From Gracilaria domingensis (lineage: Eukaryota > Rhodophyta > Florideophyceae > Gracilariales > Gracilariaceae), in the NCBI GenBank assembly GCA_022539475.1, contig VCMS01000016.1:186001-250000 (forward strand): a stretch of DNA of 64,000 nt, in the 5' to 3' direction. Position numbers and translations under genes: made by a program. Shown one piece after another: positions 62,965 to 64,000 of this stretch; position 1 is the first letter of the stretch; every line of letters starts with the position of its first letter. Below the pieces are notes generated by a model, which did no database searches, was not told the DNA's origin, and saw only the letters and a list, made by a program, of their open reading frames with translations.

Positions 62965-64000
62965 CTATTCCGCCCGAGGAGCCGGATCGTCCTCTGGCTC
63001 TGGACTAGGGGCATCCAGGTCTCCGTAACCGTCTCTTGCACCGCCAGGTTCAAAATCATCGTCTTCTTCGTCATCGAACTCTCGGCGATTTCTTCTGTTC
63101 TTTCTCTTTCTCCGATTTCTAGAAAAGAATGAACCGCGCGTGGCAGGGTTCTCCTCCCCAACTGTTTGGCTGAGGTCCACTAGAGCGTCGTCACGCTCTT
63201 TCTCGCTGGTACGCCTCCTACCGGTGAAGGAAAGTGACTTTCTTGCGCGACCTTTCCGACTTGCATTTGATCCAGAACGTCTCAGTTCTCTACTGAACCG
63301 CTTGACTATTCCGAGTTGTGGTGCACTGTCATGTGAATCACGAACCGAATTGACATGCTGTATCTGGAGTAACGCATAAGCCCCTGATTCCGTTAGCGCG
63401 TTGTCTCCCGGATGAGACTCCAATGCTTTCACGATTGCCGTTCGGCCACCGAGTCGAACAATCCTTTCTTGATTTCCAGCATTGTCCATCGAAGCCGCTC
63501 GCAGAAATTCACACGCACTTGCCAGGAATCTACTATTGTTGGCAAACATTTCCATTGCACTGATAACCTTCCGAATACCCTGGATAACGTTTGGAGAGGA
63601 CTGCAGTTCTTCATCTCCTTTGCACAAGTCTGCTAAAGTCAGACAACACCACAACGTGACATTCACATTTTCAGGATAAAGTTCCATAACACCAAGAATG
63701 CTGCGAACTCCATTATGAATCTTCACCTCATCACAATTGCCAAAGTGATCGTTACACGAATACCTTAGTGCAGCGCAACAGTGTTCCAAGACATAGGTAT
63801 CCTGCTTCCACCTTTGCATGACATCTAATATGGCTTCGACACCTCCAACCGCATGGAATCGATTCTTGTTGTCTTCGGAATCCAAGACCAAAGTGCAAAT
63901 AGTTGCCAAAACAGGTTGCAATGCCTTGATCTCGAAGAATTCCGCTGTTTTCTCTACAAGTCGGGTGAGTTCCTCCACAATACCATCCTTTCCCACTTCG
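62965..64000 (-). CDS. ARM-repeat protein, partial (5' end outside window)
   Basis: The frame is open to the right edge without a start, so the N-terminus lies beyond the window. About 345 codons are present. The first two thirds consist of armadillo-type helical repeats (VGGVEAILDVMQRW, YVLEHCCAALRYSCND, GVRSILGVMELYPENVNVTL, WCCLTLADLC, RIVRLGGRTAIVKALESHP, ALTESGAYALLQI), with the usual A-LR-C and GG---L--ML patterns. The last third is basic and Ser/Arg-rich (RKGRARKSLSFTGRRRTS, RNRRKRKNRRNRREF) and ends in an acidic Pro-rich tail (DAPSPEPEDDPAPRAE). The partner is unknown; ARM repeats generally mediate protein binding. Confidence 0.8.
   Translation of the reverse strand, partial: EVGKDGIVEELTRLVEKTAEFFEIKALQPVLATICTLVLDSEDNKNRFHAVGGVEAILDVMQRWKQDTYVLEHCCAALRYSCNDHFGNCDEVKIHNGVRSILGVMELYPENVNVTLWCCLTLADLCKGDEELQSSPNVIQGIRKVISAMEMFANNSRFLASACEFLRAASMDNAGNQERIVRLGGRTAIVKALESHPGDNALTESGAYALLQIQHVNSVRDSHDSAPQLGIVKRFSRELRRSGSNASRKGRARKSLSFTGRRRTSEKERDDALVDLSQTVGEENPATRGSFFSRNRRKRKNRRNRREFDDEEDDDFEPGGARDGYGDLDAPSPEPEDDPAPRAE

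Overview
The window is nuclear DNA of a photosynthetic eukaryote. It carries spliceosomal introns, core eukaryotic genes (TFIIH, SAGA, ESCRT-III and Rab-prenylation parts, a Golgi Qa-SNARE, a REV7 polymerase-zeta subunit) and genes for plastid proteins (a Tic22-like import factor, a Tat-type thylakoid-lumen cyclophilin, a lumenal pentapeptide-repeat protein). Most genes are single-exon. The few introns are 58-118 nt, usually with GTACGT or GTAAGT donors and CTAAC-like branch sites. The plastid transit peptides have a phenylalanine near the N-terminus and no ER signal peptide. Together this suggests a primary-plastid alga, most likely a compact, intron-poor red alga; a glaucophyte is less likely. 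The taxon is inference.

Layout. 1-2.86 kb is gene-poor with diverged repeats. 2.9-7.2 kb: C2H2 zinc-finger protein, Syntaxin-5/Sed5, and TAP42/alpha4 divergent from the syntaxin. 9.4-14.7 kb: SAC3/GANP-like protein, WDR48-like WD40 protein, and a coiled-coil membrane protein divergent from it. 15.3-19.2 kb: U2AF65-like RNA-binding protein, ADA3 (four exons joined here) and a bZIP factor. 20.8-23.5 kb: a small unknown protein, RsfS/Iojap and an amidohydrolase whose stop codon overlaps that of RsfS. 25.6-29.5 kb: RING-H2 E3 ligase, PPIL3 cyclophilin, cytochrome b561 and a LON-N-domain protein. 31-41 kb: acidic membrane-anchored protein, six-exon lumenal cyclophilin, a VPS2/CHMP2 gene with frame problems, and a large protein with a possible KA1-like end. 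41.8-52.9 kb: Tic22, lumenal pentapeptide protein, RluA-type pseudouridine synthase, organellar RF1, RabGGTase alpha and a 548-aa unknown. 52.9-56.7 kb is a gene-free block with simple repeats and hairpins. 56.7-64 kb: F-box protein, REV7, a MAT1 homologue without a RING, an RHD3/Sey1-like GTPase without a membrane hairpin, and an ARM-repeat protein that runs off the right edge.

Two architectural themes recur. Divergent pairs share very GC-rich promoters full of CGCG, two of them with an ATAAGCGCGCG box. Several genes have perfect hairpins at or just after the stop codon. I found no rRNA, tRNA, CRISPR array or intact transposon, and no cluster that amounts to a new multi-gene system. The most unusual items are individual reduced proteins (MAT1, the U2AF65-like protein, the soluble RHD3-like GTPase), the damaged VPS2 gene and the recurring palindromes.
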